Shown in pieces: positions 16,635 to 25,498 of a stretch of 32,005 bases of DNA. A program made the position numbers and the translations under genes. The notes under the pieces were generated by a model. The model saw nothing but the letters and a program-made list of their open reading frames with translations, searched no databases and was not told the origin of the DNA. The stretch spans positions 1-32,005 of the forward strand of contig DATLNZ010000088.1 in the NCBI GenBank assembly GCA_035536535.1. Direction: 5' to 3'. Positions within the stretch are counted from its first letter, which is position 1. Each line of letters begins with the position of its first letter. This DNA comes from Actinomycetota bacterium. GTDB lineage: Bacteria; Actinomycetota; JAICYB01.

Positions 16635-17501
16635 GTGGCCGAGCCGCTGCTGGACCCGGGCCTGCTCGCCCGTCTCGAGGCGCTCCAGCTGCGCTCGCGC
16701 CACAGGCTTGCCGGACTGTTCTCCGGCGAGCACCGGTCCTCGCGACACGGCTCGTCTCCGGACTTCAGCGATTACCGGACCTACTTCCCCGGCGACGACT
16801 TCAGGCGCGTGGACTACACGCTGTACGCGCGACTGGACGTCCTGCTCGTGAAGCTGTTCGAGGCCGAGGACGAGCTGCACCTGCGGCTGCTGGTCGACAC
16901 GTCCGGGTCGATGGGCGCGCACGGCAAGCTGGCTGCGGCCAAGCGCCTCGCGGCGGCGCTGGGATTCGTCGCGCTGGTGAACCGCGACCCGGTCAGCGTC
17001 CACACCTTCCCGCTGGACAGACCCGCGCCGAGGTTCCTCGGGCGGTCGGCGTCCGGTCCGCTGTTCGCTCACCTGGAGTCGCTGACGGCCTCGGGGACCA
17101 CACCGTTCGCGGCCGCTGCGAGCAGGCTGTTGTCCCGTCCCGGCCCCCGTGGAGTGACGGTGCTTTTGTCCGACCTGCTGACCGACGAGTGGGAAGCAGG
17201 ACTGAAGCGGCTGCCGAGCCGCGGTGGGGACCTCGTCGTGGTGCACGTCCTGGCCCCCGAGGAGCTGGACCCCCCGATGGTCGGCGACCTGGACCTGCTG
17301 GACCGCGAGGACGGCACACGCGTAGAGGTCAGCCTGTCGCCCGAGACGCTCAAGCAGTTCCGGGCGGACGCCGCCGCGTGGGCCGACGGGGTCGCCACGC
17401 GCTGCCGGCGCGCAGGTGCGGCATACCTGCGCCTGGACCCCGCGGCCGACCTCGAGCCGCTGCTGCTGGGCGCCTGGCGCGAGGCGGGGGTGCTGCGGTG
17501 A
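16635..17501 (+). CDS. DUF58 domain protein (VWA-like)
   Basis: 288 residues from GTG 16635, 5 bp after the MoxR stop. The DUF58 signature SDYRTYFPGDDFRRVDYTLYA is at about 45-65, followed by a VWA-like MIDAS D88-T-S-G-S92, and later VTVLLSDLLTDEW and GGDLVVVHVLAPEELDP. It has no membrane helix, so it is probably cytoplasmic. DUF58 proteins nearly always sit beside MoxR and are thought to link the ATPase to its client. The stop overlaps a 14-codon frame that leads to the giant VWA gene. Confidence 0.92.
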   Translation: MAEPLLDPGLLARLEALQLRSRHRLAGLFSGEHRSSRHGSSPDFSDYRTYFPGDDFRRVDYTLYARLDVLLVKLFEAEDELHLRLLVDTSGSMGAHGKLAAAKRLAAALGFVALVNRDPVSVHTFPLDRPAPRFLGRSASGPLFAHLESLTASGTTPFAAAASRLLSRPGPRGVTVLLSDLLTDEWEAGLKRLPSRGGDLVVVHVLAPEELDPPMVGDLDLLDREDGTRVEVSLSPETLKQFRADAAAWADGVATRCRRAGAAYLRLDPAADLEPLLLGAWREAGVLR

Positions 17502-17542
17502 CCGCGCTCCGGGCACGTCCACGGACCGAGGCGGCGCGATGA
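17498..17542 (+). other. 14-codon open frame bridging DUF58 and triple-VWA genes
   Basis: GTG at 17498 overlaps the DUF58 TGA (GTGA), and the frame runs 14 codons (MTALRARPRTEAAR) to a TGA that overlaps the ATG of the next gene (ATGA). Both ends have the classic 4-bp coupling geometry, so terminating ribosomes could be handed across a 37-bp gap lacking a good Shine-Dalgarno. The peptide itself is unlikely to be functional. Chance cannot be excluded. Confidence 0.35.
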
Positions 17543-20500
17543 GGTTCGCCAACCCGGCGGGACTGCTCCTCGGCCTCCTGGCGATCCCGGTCGTGCTTCT
17601 GCACATGCTGCGTCCCAGGCGCAGGGCCGTGGAGGTGTCTTCCACATTCCTGTGGTCGCGAGTGCAGCGCACCGTGTCGGCCGCGGTGCCGTGGCAGCGG
17701 CTGCCGCCGACGCTGCTGCTCGCCCTTCAGCTTCTCGCCGTGGCGCTGCTGGCCCTCGGTGCCTCGCGTCCGGTGCGCGTGACGGACGCGCCGCTGTCCC
17801 CGCACACGGTTTTCATCTTCGACTCGTCGGGGTCGATGGGCGCGCTGGACGGACGCCCCGACCGCACCGCGCTCGCGCGAGCCGAGGCGCTGAGATTGCA
17901 CCGCCAGCTTCCGGCCCAGGGACTGGCCAGTGTCGTCATCGCCTCGAGCCGTCCGCAGGTGGTGCTGTCGACGAGCCCGGATGCCTCGTCGTTCCGGGAC
18001 GCCGTGGACGCCATCAAGCCGACGGCAGGGGCCGCGGACTTCGCCACCGCCTTCACGCTCGCCGAGAGCCTGGAGACTCCCGAGGCGCCCGTCGGGTTCG
18101 TGCTCCTGTCCGACGGCGGCCTGACCGAAGACCAGCGCCGCCTGATACCGCCCGGGACGAAGTGGGTGAAGACGGGGTCCAAGCGCAACAACCTGGCGCT
18201 CACGCGGCTGACCGTCGAACCGCGCGGGGCCGGCATCCACGCGCGCGTCACCCTTCGCAACACCGGCACCCGGGACGCTCGGCGGACGCTGCGCCTGTCC
18301 GTGGACGGAGCCCAGGCCGTGGACACGTTCGTCGTCGTCCGGCCGGGAGCGACGATCGAGCGCGAGCTGGACCTCCCGCAGGGCGACCGGGTCCGCGCGT
18401 CGCTGACGGGATCGGACCTGCTGCGCTCCGACGACAGCGCCTACGCCGTAGCCGGACGCCGTCCGGCCGTCCGGGTCATGCACGCCGGACCGGACAACCC
18501 TTACCTCGACCGCCTTCTGGCCGCGATCCCGGGCGTCCAGGTGGAACGCTCGCCGGCGTCGCGTCCGGCCCCCGGATTCGACCTGGCGATCTACGACCGC
18601 GTCGAGGTCCCGCGCGACCCGGCGGCCCCGGTGTGGGCGATTGCGCCACCGGGGGGCATGGACGGAATCCACGTGGCCGGCGAGGTGGAGCAGCCTGCGG
18701 TGACGCTCGTGGAGACCGGCGACGACCTGCTCGAGGGTCTGGACCTGTCCGGGGTCGGGATCGCCAAGGCGCAGCGTCTGGTCCCGGAAGGCGACGAAGT
18801 GCTCGTGGGGGCCGAGGGGGCGCCGCTTCTCGTCCGGGGGATCAGGTCCGGACGTCCCGTCGTGTACCTGGCGTTCGCGCTGGACCAGAGCAACCTTCCG
18901 CTGCAGATCGCGTTTCCCGTGCTCGGCGACCGGCTCGTCACCGCACTGACGGGTGCTGCGCCACCGCCGGCCGACCTGCGGTCCGGACAGCCCCTGCCGA
19001 TAGCCCAGACGGGACGCGAGCTTGTGGTGTCCGGACCCGGACAGCCGTCCATCGACCTGCCACCGGGGGCGGCTCCCCCGCTGGCCTCAGCCCCCGGGTT
19101 CTGGACCGTGAAGGAGAAGACGGCGGACGGCGCACCGCGGGGCACCGAGCGGGTGCTGGCCGTGAACGCCGACCCCGCCGAGTCGTCCATCGCGCCGGCG
19201 GACTCTCTCCCGCAGCCCGCCAGGGCGCGCGACCGCGGACAGCGCCGTCCCGCCGGCGAGCTTCCCCTCCTGCCGTGGGTCGCCGGGATCCTGGCCGTCG
19301 TCATGGGGGCCGAGCTGTGGCTCAGCCGCCGTTCGGCCGGCGTGTCCGCCCGTCAGTGGCGGTGGGCGCTGGGGGTCCGGGCGCTGATCGCGCTCCTGCT
19401 CATCGGATCGGTCCTGGGCTTTGCGGTCCCGCGCACCGGCAAGCACGTGGCGACGGTGTTTTTGGTGGACGCGTCGGACTCCATGGGTCAGGACGGAGTC
19501 GCCGCGGCCGTGGACTGGGTGCAGGACGCGCTGCGCCGCCAGACTCCCGAGTCGCGCGCGGGCGTCGCGTTTTTCGGCGGCGACGCGCGACTGGAGCACG
19601 TCGTGCAGCCGGAGCTGGAGCTGCAGGGGCAGCACGTGAAGGTGGAGGCATCGCAGACCGACCTGGCCGAGGCGCTTCGTCTGGCCGAAGCCGTGCTTCC
19701 GTCCGACGCGCGCCGCCGGGTGGTGGTCGTCTCCGACGGCCGGCCCACCGAGGGCGACGCCGCAACGGAGGCCACGCGGCTGCGGGAGTCGGGGATCGCG
19801 GTGGACGTCCACCCCATACGGCGGGGCGGGGGCGCCGACGTCGCGGTCGCCCGCGTCGACACGCCGAGCGTGGCGCGGGAAGGCGACGCCTACTCGGTGC
19901 GCGTGACGCTGGCCTCCACGGTCCAAACGGCCGTGCGCGTCGAGCTGGAGCGCGACGGAAAGACGGTCGACGCGCGGGCGGTGGACGTCCAGCCCGGAGA
20001 ATCGGTCGTCGAGTTCCCGCAGTCGGCCGGGCCCCCGGGGTTGATCCGGTACGTCGTGCGGCTGACGGCCCAGTCCGACGCGATCAAGGAAAACGACATC
20101 GGCTTCGCCGCGGTCCGCGTCGAGGGACCGGCGCGCGTGCTGCTGGCCGAGGGACGTCCGGGGGCCGCGGCACCGCTCGCAGGCGCGCTGGGCGCCGGAG
20201 GCATCCGCACCGAGACCGTCGCGGCGGGGGCGCTCCCGGCGCTGGACGTGCTGTCGACGTTCTCCGCCATTGCGCTGGTGGACGTGGACCGCGCGTCGCT
20301 GTCGGACAACCAGGTCGCGTCCCTGGGATCGGCCACGCGCGACCTCGGACGAGGGCTGGTGGCCATCGCCGGCGACCAGTCGTTCGCGCTGGGCGGCTAC
20401 CTCGACAGCGATCTCGAGAAGCTGCTGCCAATCGTCAGCGACATCAAGGACCCGAAAAAGCGCCAGCCGGTCGCGCAGATCCTGGTCATCGACTCCAGCG

Positions 20501-22080
20501 GCTCGATGTCCCAGGGCGGACAGCAGGGGGCTCAGGCGATCGACCTCGCGAAGGCGGCCGCTGCGCAGGCGCTCAAGACACTGAAGCCGACCGACGAGGT
20601 CGGGATCATCGCCTTCAACAGCCAGCCCCGCTGGCTGCTCCAGCTGCAGCGCAACCCCGGCGAGGACGCGACGGTCTCCGCCCTGCAGGGACTTCGCGCC
20701 GACGGCGGGACGGCACTGCTGGCGCCGCTGCAACAGGCAGGCGAGGCGCTCAAGGCCAGCAAGGCCTCCCGCAAGCACGTGATCATGCTCAGCGACGGTC
20801 AGACCGGGGAGCCGGGGCTGCGCGAAGAGGCGGCGCGCATCGCCAAGACCGGGGTCACCGTGTCGTCCATCGGAATCGGGTCCGGGTTCGACCCCGGGCA
20901 GATGCAGGGGATCGCCGAGGGCGGCAAGGGACGGTTCTACGCGGCGACCGACCCGGCGCAGGTCCCCAAGCTGCTCACCCAGGAGACCGTGCTCGCGTCG
21001 CGCAACTTCGTCAACGAGGGCAGGTTCCTGCCGCGCGTGGTGTCGCGCGACGATCCCGTCCGCGACCTCACGGGCTCGCCGCCGCTGCTCGGTTACCAGG
21101 CGATAACGGCCAAGCCGGCGGCGTCCACCCTGCTGGACATTGGCGAGGACCAGGATCCACTGCTGGCGACGTGGCGGGTCGGACTCGGCCGCGCCACCGC
21201 CTGGACCAGCGACGCAGGCGCCAGGTGGGCCCAGCTGTGGGCGGCGTGGGGGGGCTTCCCCGCGTTCTGGTCGGCCGTGGTCAAGGACACGTTCCCGCTC
21301 GGCGGAGCGTCCGGAGCAGGGGTTCGCGCCACCGTCGAGCAGGGACGGCTGCGCGTGACGGTGGAGCGCGAGGAGCCTTGGCCGGACGGAGCCGTCGCGA
21401 CGGCGCGCGTGTCGGCCCCCGCACTGGACGGCACCCCCATGGCCCTGGAGCGGACGTCGCCGACGACGTTTTCAGGCGATGCTCCGGCGACGCAGACAGG
21501 CAGCTACTCGGTGGGAGTGGAGGTGACGTCCGGGGACACGACGGTGTTCTCGTCGGTGGCTATCGCCAACCGGTCCTACTCGCCGGAGTACCGTCCGGAG
21601 GACCCCGACCCCGGCCTGCTGGAACGAGTCTCGAAGCTGTCCGGGGGCCGCGGGTCCATCCGCGCGTCGCAGGCCTTCCAGCCGCAGGGACTCCGTCCGG
21701 GCCGCGGGTCGATCCCGCTGTCCGGGTGGTTTTTGTTGCTCGCCGCCCTGCTATGGCCGCTGGACGTCGCACTGCGCCGGCTCGTGATCGGACAGGCGGT
21801 CCCCCTGGCCGTGTCGGCCACCCGCCGCAGCGCCGACAGCATCCGCTCCCGCCTGCGCCGGCTGTCCCCGCCCTCGCTCAGCCGCGGGGAGACGGCACCC
21901 GCGAGGGGGCCGCGTCCGAGTCCCGTGTCTCTGGGTCCCGAGGCCGTGCAGCCTTCGCAGCCCGAGCCCCCGCAGCACCCGGGGGCCGAGCCCCAGCCAC
22001 AGGACGCACGGACCGAGACCCTGCAGCGGCTGCTGGACAGAAAGCGCCGGATCAGCGGCGGAGGCCCGCCGGACGACTAA
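17539..22080 (+). CDS. Giant membrane protein with three VWA domains (BatA-like fusion)
   Basis: 1,513 residues from ATG 17539, where the BatA-type start MRFANPAGLLLGLLAIPVVL begins. Membrane helices lie at about 6-25 and 55-75. VWA1 has MIDAS D95-S-S-G-S99 and LSDGG. A beta-rich region follows to about 560, then helices at about 573-590 and 613-632. VWA2 has D644-A-S-D-S648 and SDGRP. A beta-domain precedes a GATase-like Rossmann region (about 866-975). VWA3 has D985-S-S-G-S989, GGTAL and D1086 in LSDGQ. A last helix (about 1391-1413) and a Pro-rich cytoplasmic tail close it. It looks like a BatA-like protein fused to a separate VWA/GATase membrane protein, genes that are usually independent. 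All MIDAS motifs appear intact, implying metal-dependent partner binding under MoxR control. It ends 6 bp from the convergent apt gene. Confidence 0.88.
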   Translation: MRFANPAGLLLGLLAIPVVLLHMLRPRRRAVEVSSTFLWSRVQRTVSAAVPWQRLPPTLLLALQLLAVALLALGASRPVRVTDAPLSPHTVFIFDSSGSMGALDGRPDRTALARAEALRLHRQLPAQGLASVVIASSRPQVVLSTSPDASSFRDAVDAIKPTAGAADFATAFTLAESLETPEAPVGFVLLSDGGLTEDQRRLIPPGTKWVKTGSKRNNLALTRLTVEPRGAGIHARVTLRNTGTRDARRTLRLSVDGAQAVDTFVVVRPGATIERELDLPQGDRVRASLTGSDLLRSDDSAYAVAGRRPAVRVMHAGPDNPYLDRLLAAIPGVQVERSPASRPAPGFDLAIYDRVEVPRDPAAPVWAIAPPGGMDGIHVAGEVEQPAVTLVETGDDLLEGLDLSGVGIAKAQRLVPEGDEVLVGAEGAPLLVRGIRSGRPVVYLAFALDQSNLPLQIAFPVLGDRLVTALTGAAPPPADLRSGQPLPIAQTGRELVVSGPGQPSIDLPPGAAPPLASAPGFWTVKEKTADGAPRGTERVLAVNADPAESSIAPADSLPQPARARDRGQRRPAGELPLLPWVAGILAVVMGAELWLSRRSAGVSARQWRWALGVRALIALLLIGSVLGFAVPRTGKHVATVFLVDASDSMGQDGVAAAVDWVQDALRRQTPESRAGVAFFGGDARLEHVVQPELELQGQHVKVEASQTDLAEALRLAEAVLPSDARRRVVVVSDGRPTEGDAATEATRLRESGIAVDVHPIRRGGGADVAVARVDTPSVAREGDAYSVRVTLASTVQTAVRVELERDGKTVDARAVDVQPGESVVEFPQSAGPPGLIRYVVRLTAQSDAIKENDIGFAAVRVEGPARVLLAEGRPGAAAPLAGALGAGGIRTETVAAGALPALDVLSTFSAIALVDVDRASLSDNQVASLGSATRDLGRGLVAIAGDQSFALGGYLDSDLEKLLPIVSDIKDPKKRQPVAQILVIDSSGSMSQGGQQGAQAIDLAKAAAAQALKTLKPTDEVGIIAFNSQPRWLLQLQRNPGEDATVSALQGLRADGGTALLAPLQQAGEALKASKASRKHVIMLSDGQTGEPGLREEAARIAKTGVTVSSIGIGSGFDPGQMQGIAEGGKGRFYAATDPAQVPKLLTQETVLASRNFVNEGRFLPRVVSRDDPVRDLTGSPPLLGYQAITAKPAASTLLDIGEDQDPLLATWRVGLGRATAWTSDAGARWAQLWAAWGGFPAFWSAVVKDTFPLGGASGAGVRATVEQGRLRVTVEREEPWPDGAVATARVSAPALDGTPMALERTSPTTFSGDAPATQTGSYSVGVEVTSGDTTVFSSVAIANRSYSPEYRPEDPDPGLLERVSKLSGGRGSIRASQAFQPQGLRPGRGSIPLSGWFLLLAALLWPLDVALRRLVIGQAVPLAVSATRRSADSIRSRLRRLSPPSLSRGETAPARGPRPSPVSLGPEAVQPSQPEPPQHPGAEPQPQDARTETLQRLLDRKRRISGGGPPDD

Positions 22081-22137
22081 GGGCGCTCAGTACGTGACGA
22101 GCGAGTAGGGCTCGACTCCCGTCAGCTTCGAGCGCCC
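22081..22137. terminator. Possible bidirectional terminator at convergent operon ends
   Basis: An 8-bp perfect inverted repeat, GGGCGCTC (22081-22088) and GAGCGCCC (22130-22137), encloses 41 nt holding a smaller GAGT/ACTC hairpin, exactly where the triple-VWA gene and apt converge. It overlaps the end of apt and lacks a strong U tract on the plus side. Its role as terminator is tentative. Confidence 0.3.
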
Positions 22138-22614
22138 GTTCAAAAAGCCCAGCTCGATGATGAACCCGGCCCCGACGACCTCGGCCCCCAGCTGGGCGAC
22201 CAGGCTCAGCGCCGCGGCCGCGGTGCCCCCCGTGGCGAGGACGTCGTCAATGAGCAGCACCCGGTCGTCCGGACCCAGGGCGTCACGGTGAAGCTCGAGG
22301 TTCTCCGTCCCGTACTCCAGTTCGTAGGCGATGGACTCCGTCTGCCACGGAAGCTTGCCCTTCTTGCGGGCCGGGACAAACCCCGCGCGGAGCCGGTATG
22401 CCACGGGGGCGCCGAGGATAAAGCCGCGCGCCTCGATTCCTACGACGCGGGTGGGACGCATCGGCTCGAAACGCTCCACCAATGCGTCCACGATGGAAGC
22501 GAAGGCTTCACCGTCGGACAGCACTGGGGTCAGGTCCTTGAAGACGATCCCCGGCTTCGGGAAGTCCACCACGTCGCGGATCAAAGCCCGGACGCGATCG
22601 GCGCACTCGCTCAC
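22087..22614 (-). CDS. apt: Adenine phosphoribosyltransferase
   Basis: 175 residues, the normal Apt length. The family start DFPKPGIVFKDLTPVLSD is at 17-34, GIEARGFILGAPVA at 59-72, the KKGKLPW segment at 84-90, and the PRPP-binding loop VLLIDDVLATGGT at 119-131. The reaction is adenine + PRPP to AMP + pyrophosphate (purine salvage, cytoplasm). The GTG start lies 4 bp after the secF stop, in the usual actinobacterial order yajC-secD-secF-apt. The (p)ppGpp synthetase gene relA that often follows apt is absent; instead the MoxR/VWA operon converges here. Confidence 0.95.
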   Translation of the reverse strand: MSECADRVRALIRDVVDFPKPGIVFKDLTPVLSDGEAFASIVDALVERFEPMRPTRVVGIEARGFILGAPVAYRLRAGFVPARKKGKLPWQTESIAYELEYGTENLELHRDALGPDDRVLLIDDVLATGGTAAAALSLVAQLGAEVVGAGFIIELGFLNGRSKLTGVEPYSLVTY

Positions 22615-22618
22615 GGCG

Positions 22619-23719
22619 TCAGCGGCGTCGCTTGCGCTTCTTCGGCCTCGGCTTGGGCGGGCGGTGCTGTGGCCGGCCGGCCGAAGGAGTTCCCACTGAG
22701 GAGGAAACTGCCTCCGGCTCGGCGGGCTGGACCGGCGCCGCCGGCGTCGTCATGAACCGCGGTCCGGACGGCTCTGCCTGCCGTGCAGCGATCCTCGCCC
22801 TCAGCTGCGACCACCTCGTCTCGCGCTCCTTCCAGGCCGCCAGCACGGGGACGGCGAGGAACACCGACGAGTAGGCGCCCACGGCGATTCCCAGGAACAG
22901 TGCCAGCGCCAGCTCGCGCAGCGTCTCGGCCCCCAGCAGGTAGGACCCCACGAACAGAAGACTTCCCACCGGCAGTAGCGAAACCAGGGACGTGTTCAGC
23001 GACCGCACCAGCACCTGGTTCAGCGACTCGTTGGCAATGTCGGAGTAAGTCTGCTTGCCGGCCGCCGACAGGTTCCGCGACCTCTCCCGGACGCGGTCAA
23101 AGATGATGACCGTGTCGTAAAGCGAGTAACCCAGGATCGTCAGAAGAGCGATCACGGTCGCGGGGGTGACGACGAAACCGATCAAAGCGTAGATTCCCGC
23201 CGTCGCGATGAGGTCGTGAACCAGAGCGAGGAGCGCCGAACCCGCCATCTTCGGCTCAAAGCGCAGCGATATGTACAGCGTCACCACGACCAAAAAGGCC
23301 AGCAGCGCCCGCAAAGCCTTGGCGGTGATCTGCTGCCCCCATCGAGGGCCGACGTCGGTGACGTTCACCTCGGCCTCGGGGACCCCGGCCTCCCGTGCGA
23401 GCTTGCTCTTCACCTCGGTTTGCTTCTCCGGCTTGAGGTGTTCCGTCTGGACCAGAAAGCCCCTCTGTCCGACCTTCTGAACGACCGGCTCGTCGATTCC
23501 TGCCTCCTCGACGATGCGCTCGAAGTCGTCGACGGTCGCCCCCTGCTTGGCCTCCACCTGAAACGAAGTACCTCCCTTGAACTCCAGCCCCAGGTTGAGC
23601 CGGCGGACCGCAAGCGACCCGATGCTGAGCACCATGATCGCTGCCGATATCAGAAGCCAGCGCTTGGTCTTGCCGACGAAGTCGTAGGTGAACCCGCCGC
23701 GCCGAAGCCTTCGCATCAT
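22619..23719 (-). CDS. secF: Protein translocase subunit SecF
   Basis: 366 residues. The first membrane helix (KRWLLISAAIMVLSIGSLAV) is followed by the SecF motif LGLEFKGGTSF and a periplasmic P1-like domain, then a block of five helices including ALVHDLIATAGIYALIG and ILGYSLYDTVIIFDRVRE, the conserved SecF sequence, and NQVLVRSLNTSLVSLLPV. SecF with SecD uses the proton gradient to complete export through SecYEG. The ATG overlaps the secD stop (ATGA), with GGAGGTGA upstream. A Pro-rich, strongly basic C-terminal extension of about 60 residues (ending RPKKRKRRR) is longer than in minimal SecF proteins. Confidence 0.96.
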   Translation of the reverse strand: MMRRLRRGGFTYDFVGKTKRWLLISAAIMVLSIGSLAVRRLNLGLEFKGGTSFQVEAKQGATVDDFERIVEEAGIDEPVVQKVGQRGFLVQTEHLKPEKQTEVKSKLAREAGVPEAEVNVTDVGPRWGQQITAKALRALLAFLVVVTLYISLRFEPKMAGSALLALVHDLIATAGIYALIGFVVTPATVIALLTILGYSLYDTVIIFDRVRERSRNLSAAGKQTYSDIANESLNQVLVRSLNTSLVSLLPVGSLLFVGSYLLGAETLRELALALFLGIAVGAYSSVFLAVPVLAAWKERETRWSQLRARIAARQAEPSGPRFMTTPAAPVQPAEPEAVSSSVGTPSAGRPQHRPPKPRPKKRKRRR

Positions 23720-25101
23720 GTGGCGGCAGTCACCTCCTTCATGCCGACCCTGGCGGCGCCGGCGCCGCTGAGCTTCGTCTTGCGGGACAGCAGGGCGATG
23801 GCGGGGTGCGTATAGAACTTCAGCAGTGCGATGTCCAGCAGGGCCGAGATCCCGAGCGTCAGGGCGAACCCTCGCACCGGTCCCACCGCCAGCAGGTACA
23901 GGATGATCGCCGCCGTGAAGGCCACGGAGTTGGCGGCGATGTTCGTCTTGATGGCGCTGGCGAACCCCCGGTCAACGGCGCTGCGGAAGGTCTTGCCTTC
24001 CTTCAGCTCGTCTTTTATCCGTTCGAAATAGATGATGTAAGAGTCGGCGGCGATACCCACCGACACGATGATCCCGGCGATCCCAGCCAGCGTCAGCGTG
24101 AAGCCGCGCCAGACACCGATCACGCCGATGATGCCCATGAGCATCGCGGAAAAGATCCCCAGGCCGAAAAGGGTCACGAGCCCGAACAGCCTGTAGAACA
24201 GCAGCATGTAGATCGCGACGGCGGCCAGACCGATCATTCCGGCCATCAAACCGGCCTTGAGCGAGGCGCTCCCGAGAGTGGGACTGACGACCTGGTGCTG
24301 CTGCGGCTCCAAGGTGATGGGCAGCGCACCCGTCTGCAGGACGATCGCCAGCTCCCGTGCCTCCTTTTCTTCGAAGCCGCCGCTGATCTGGGCCTCGCCC
24401 TCCTCGATGACCGTTTCGACCACGGGAGCCGAGACCACCCCCTCGTCCAGCACGATGGCCAGCGCGCTCTGCGGCTGCTGGCCGGGCGGGGGGGCGAGCC
24501 TACGGGTGATGTCCGCGAACTTCTCCCGTCCCTGGCGCTTCAGCTCCAGGCTGACCAGCCATTGTCCTGCTGTCTGGTCGAACTGGGCCATGGCGTCGTC
24601 GATGTCCGAACCCAGCACGGCCGCCGGGCCGAGCTTGAAGACCTGGCCTTTGGTCTCCCGTCCGCTGCCCGTGAAGAAGACCTCGGAGCCGGCCGCGTCC
24701 TCCGTCGAGATCTTCCAACCTTCCCCTTCCTTTTCCGCGTCGGCCTCCGACTTCACGTCCAACACGGGGCGGAAGCGCAGCTCTGCCGTCTTGCCGATGA
24801 CTCGCAGCGCTTCGTCGGGGTCCTTCACGTCGGGCAGCTGGACGATGATGTTGCGGTCGCCCTGGCGGGAGATGTCCGGCTCGGCTACGCCCAGGCTGTT
24901 GACGCGGTCGCTGATGATGTCGACGGTCTTGTCCAGGGTGTCGCTTTTGACCTTGCCCTTGGCCGCGAGAACCACGGACAGGCCGCCGCGAAGGTCCAGG
25001 CCCAGCTTCGGACGCCAATTGAAAACGGTCAGGATCAGGACGCCGAACCCCGCCAGAAGGAGCACGAGCGCAAGCGAGATGACGTGGCGGCTGGTCTTCA
25101 C
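23716..25101 (-). CDS. secD: Protein translocase subunit SecD
   Basis: 461 residues from a GTG overlapping the yajC stop (GTGA); longer upstream frames run into yajC. Helix 1 (VISLALVLLLAGFGVLILTV) is followed by LGLDLRGGLSVVL, the conserved SecD D1 motif. The P1 domain includes IISDRVNSLGVAEPDISRQG and NIIVQLPDVKD. A C-terminal five-helix block has GIAGIIVSVGIAADSYIIYF and ELKEGKTFRSAVDRGF. The length is shorter than the E. coli protein (about 600) but typical of Gram-positive forms. It partners SecF and YajC at the membrane. Confidence 0.96.
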   Translation of the reverse strand: MKTSRHVISLALVLLLAGFGVLILTVFNWRPKLGLDLRGGLSVVLAAKGKVKSDTLDKTVDIISDRVNSLGVAEPDISRQGDRNIIVQLPDVKDPDEALRVIGKTAELRFRPVLDVKSEADAEKEGEGWKISTEDAAGSEVFFTGSGRETKGQVFKLGPAAVLGSDIDDAMAQFDQTAGQWLVSLELKRQGREKFADITRRLAPPPGQQPQSALAIVLDEGVVSAPVVETVIEEGEAQISGGFEEKEARELAIVLQTGALPITLEPQQHQVVSPTLGSASLKAGLMAGMIGLAAVAIYMLLFYRLFGLVTLFGLGIFSAMLMGIIGVIGVWRGFTLTLAGIAGIIVSVGIAADSYIIYFERIKDELKEGKTFRSAVDRGFASAIKTNIAANSVAFTAAIILYLLAVGPVRGFALTLGISALLDIALLKFYTHPAIALLSRKTKLSGAGAARVGMKEVTAAT

Positions 25102-25418
25102 CCCGCGTCCTCGATCTTTCTTGCCACCGATCCCCTGTCCACCTTTATGACCACGTTGTCGGCCACCTGAAGCGAAAGGGTGTCGTCGTCCACGCGCCGG
25201 ATCGTGCCCACGATCCCGCCCGCGGCGACCACCCTGTCGCCCTGCTTGAGCTGGCTCATCAACGCCTGGTGCTGGCGGACCTGCCGCTGCCGGGGCCTGA
25301 TCATCAGCAGGTACATGGCGCCGAAGATCACAAGGATGGGAAGAAAGCCGGCGATGGGGTTCTCCTGCTGCTTGCCCGCCCCCTGGGCGAGCAGCAGCGC
25401 GAGTTCTGTAGTCGTCAT
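25098..25418 (-). CDS. yajC: Preprotein translocase subunit YajC
   Basis: 106 residues. One membrane helix ([18 protein letters not shown], about 25-42) is followed by the classic [20 protein letters not shown], then [20 protein letters not shown] and a hydrophilic beta domain. YajC binds SecDF and supports protein export and insertion. It is first gene of the yajC-secD-secF-apt operon. The ATG is preceded by AGGATG, which could act either as a weak ribosome binding site or as part of a -10 box. The gene diverges from the YyaL-like gene. Confidence 0.95.
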   Translation of the reverse strand: MTTTELALLLAQGAGKQQENPIAGFLPILVIFGAMYLLMIRPRQRQVRQHQALMSQLKQGDRVVAAGGIVGTIRRVDDDTLSLQVADNVVIKVDRGSVARKIEDAG

Positions 25419-25427
25419 GGCGGCAAC

Positions 25428-25433
25428 ATCCTA
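25428..25433 (-). promoter_or_regulatory. Candidate -10 element of the yajC-secDF-apt operon
   Basis: TAGGAT on the minus strand, a full TANNNT match, lies 9 nt before the yajC ATG, so transcription would start within a few bases of the start codon. No good TTGACA-like -35 is seen 16-18 bp upstream. Confidence 0.45.
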
Positions 25434-25485
25434 GCCGACCCCGGCTGGACGTCCGGGAGGCGGCGCGGCCCGCCTTGGGGTCGGC

Positions 25486-25491
25486 TACGGT
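25486..25491 (+). promoter_or_regulatory. Candidate -10 element of the YyaL-like gene
   Basis: TACGGT (TANNNT) ends 7 nt before GTG 25499, and no Shine-Dalgarno sequence is present, consistent with a leaderless transcript. The -35 region is GC-rich and unconvincing. It shares an 80-bp intergenic region with the divergent yajC promoter. Confidence 0.4.
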
Positions 25492-25498
25492 GGCCGCC

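Noticed and set aside
17416-17538. Longer N-terminus for the triple-VWA protein inside the DUF58 gene
   Set aside because: The BatA-type start with its first membrane helix begins at ATG 17539; the upstream frame merely overlaps DUF58.
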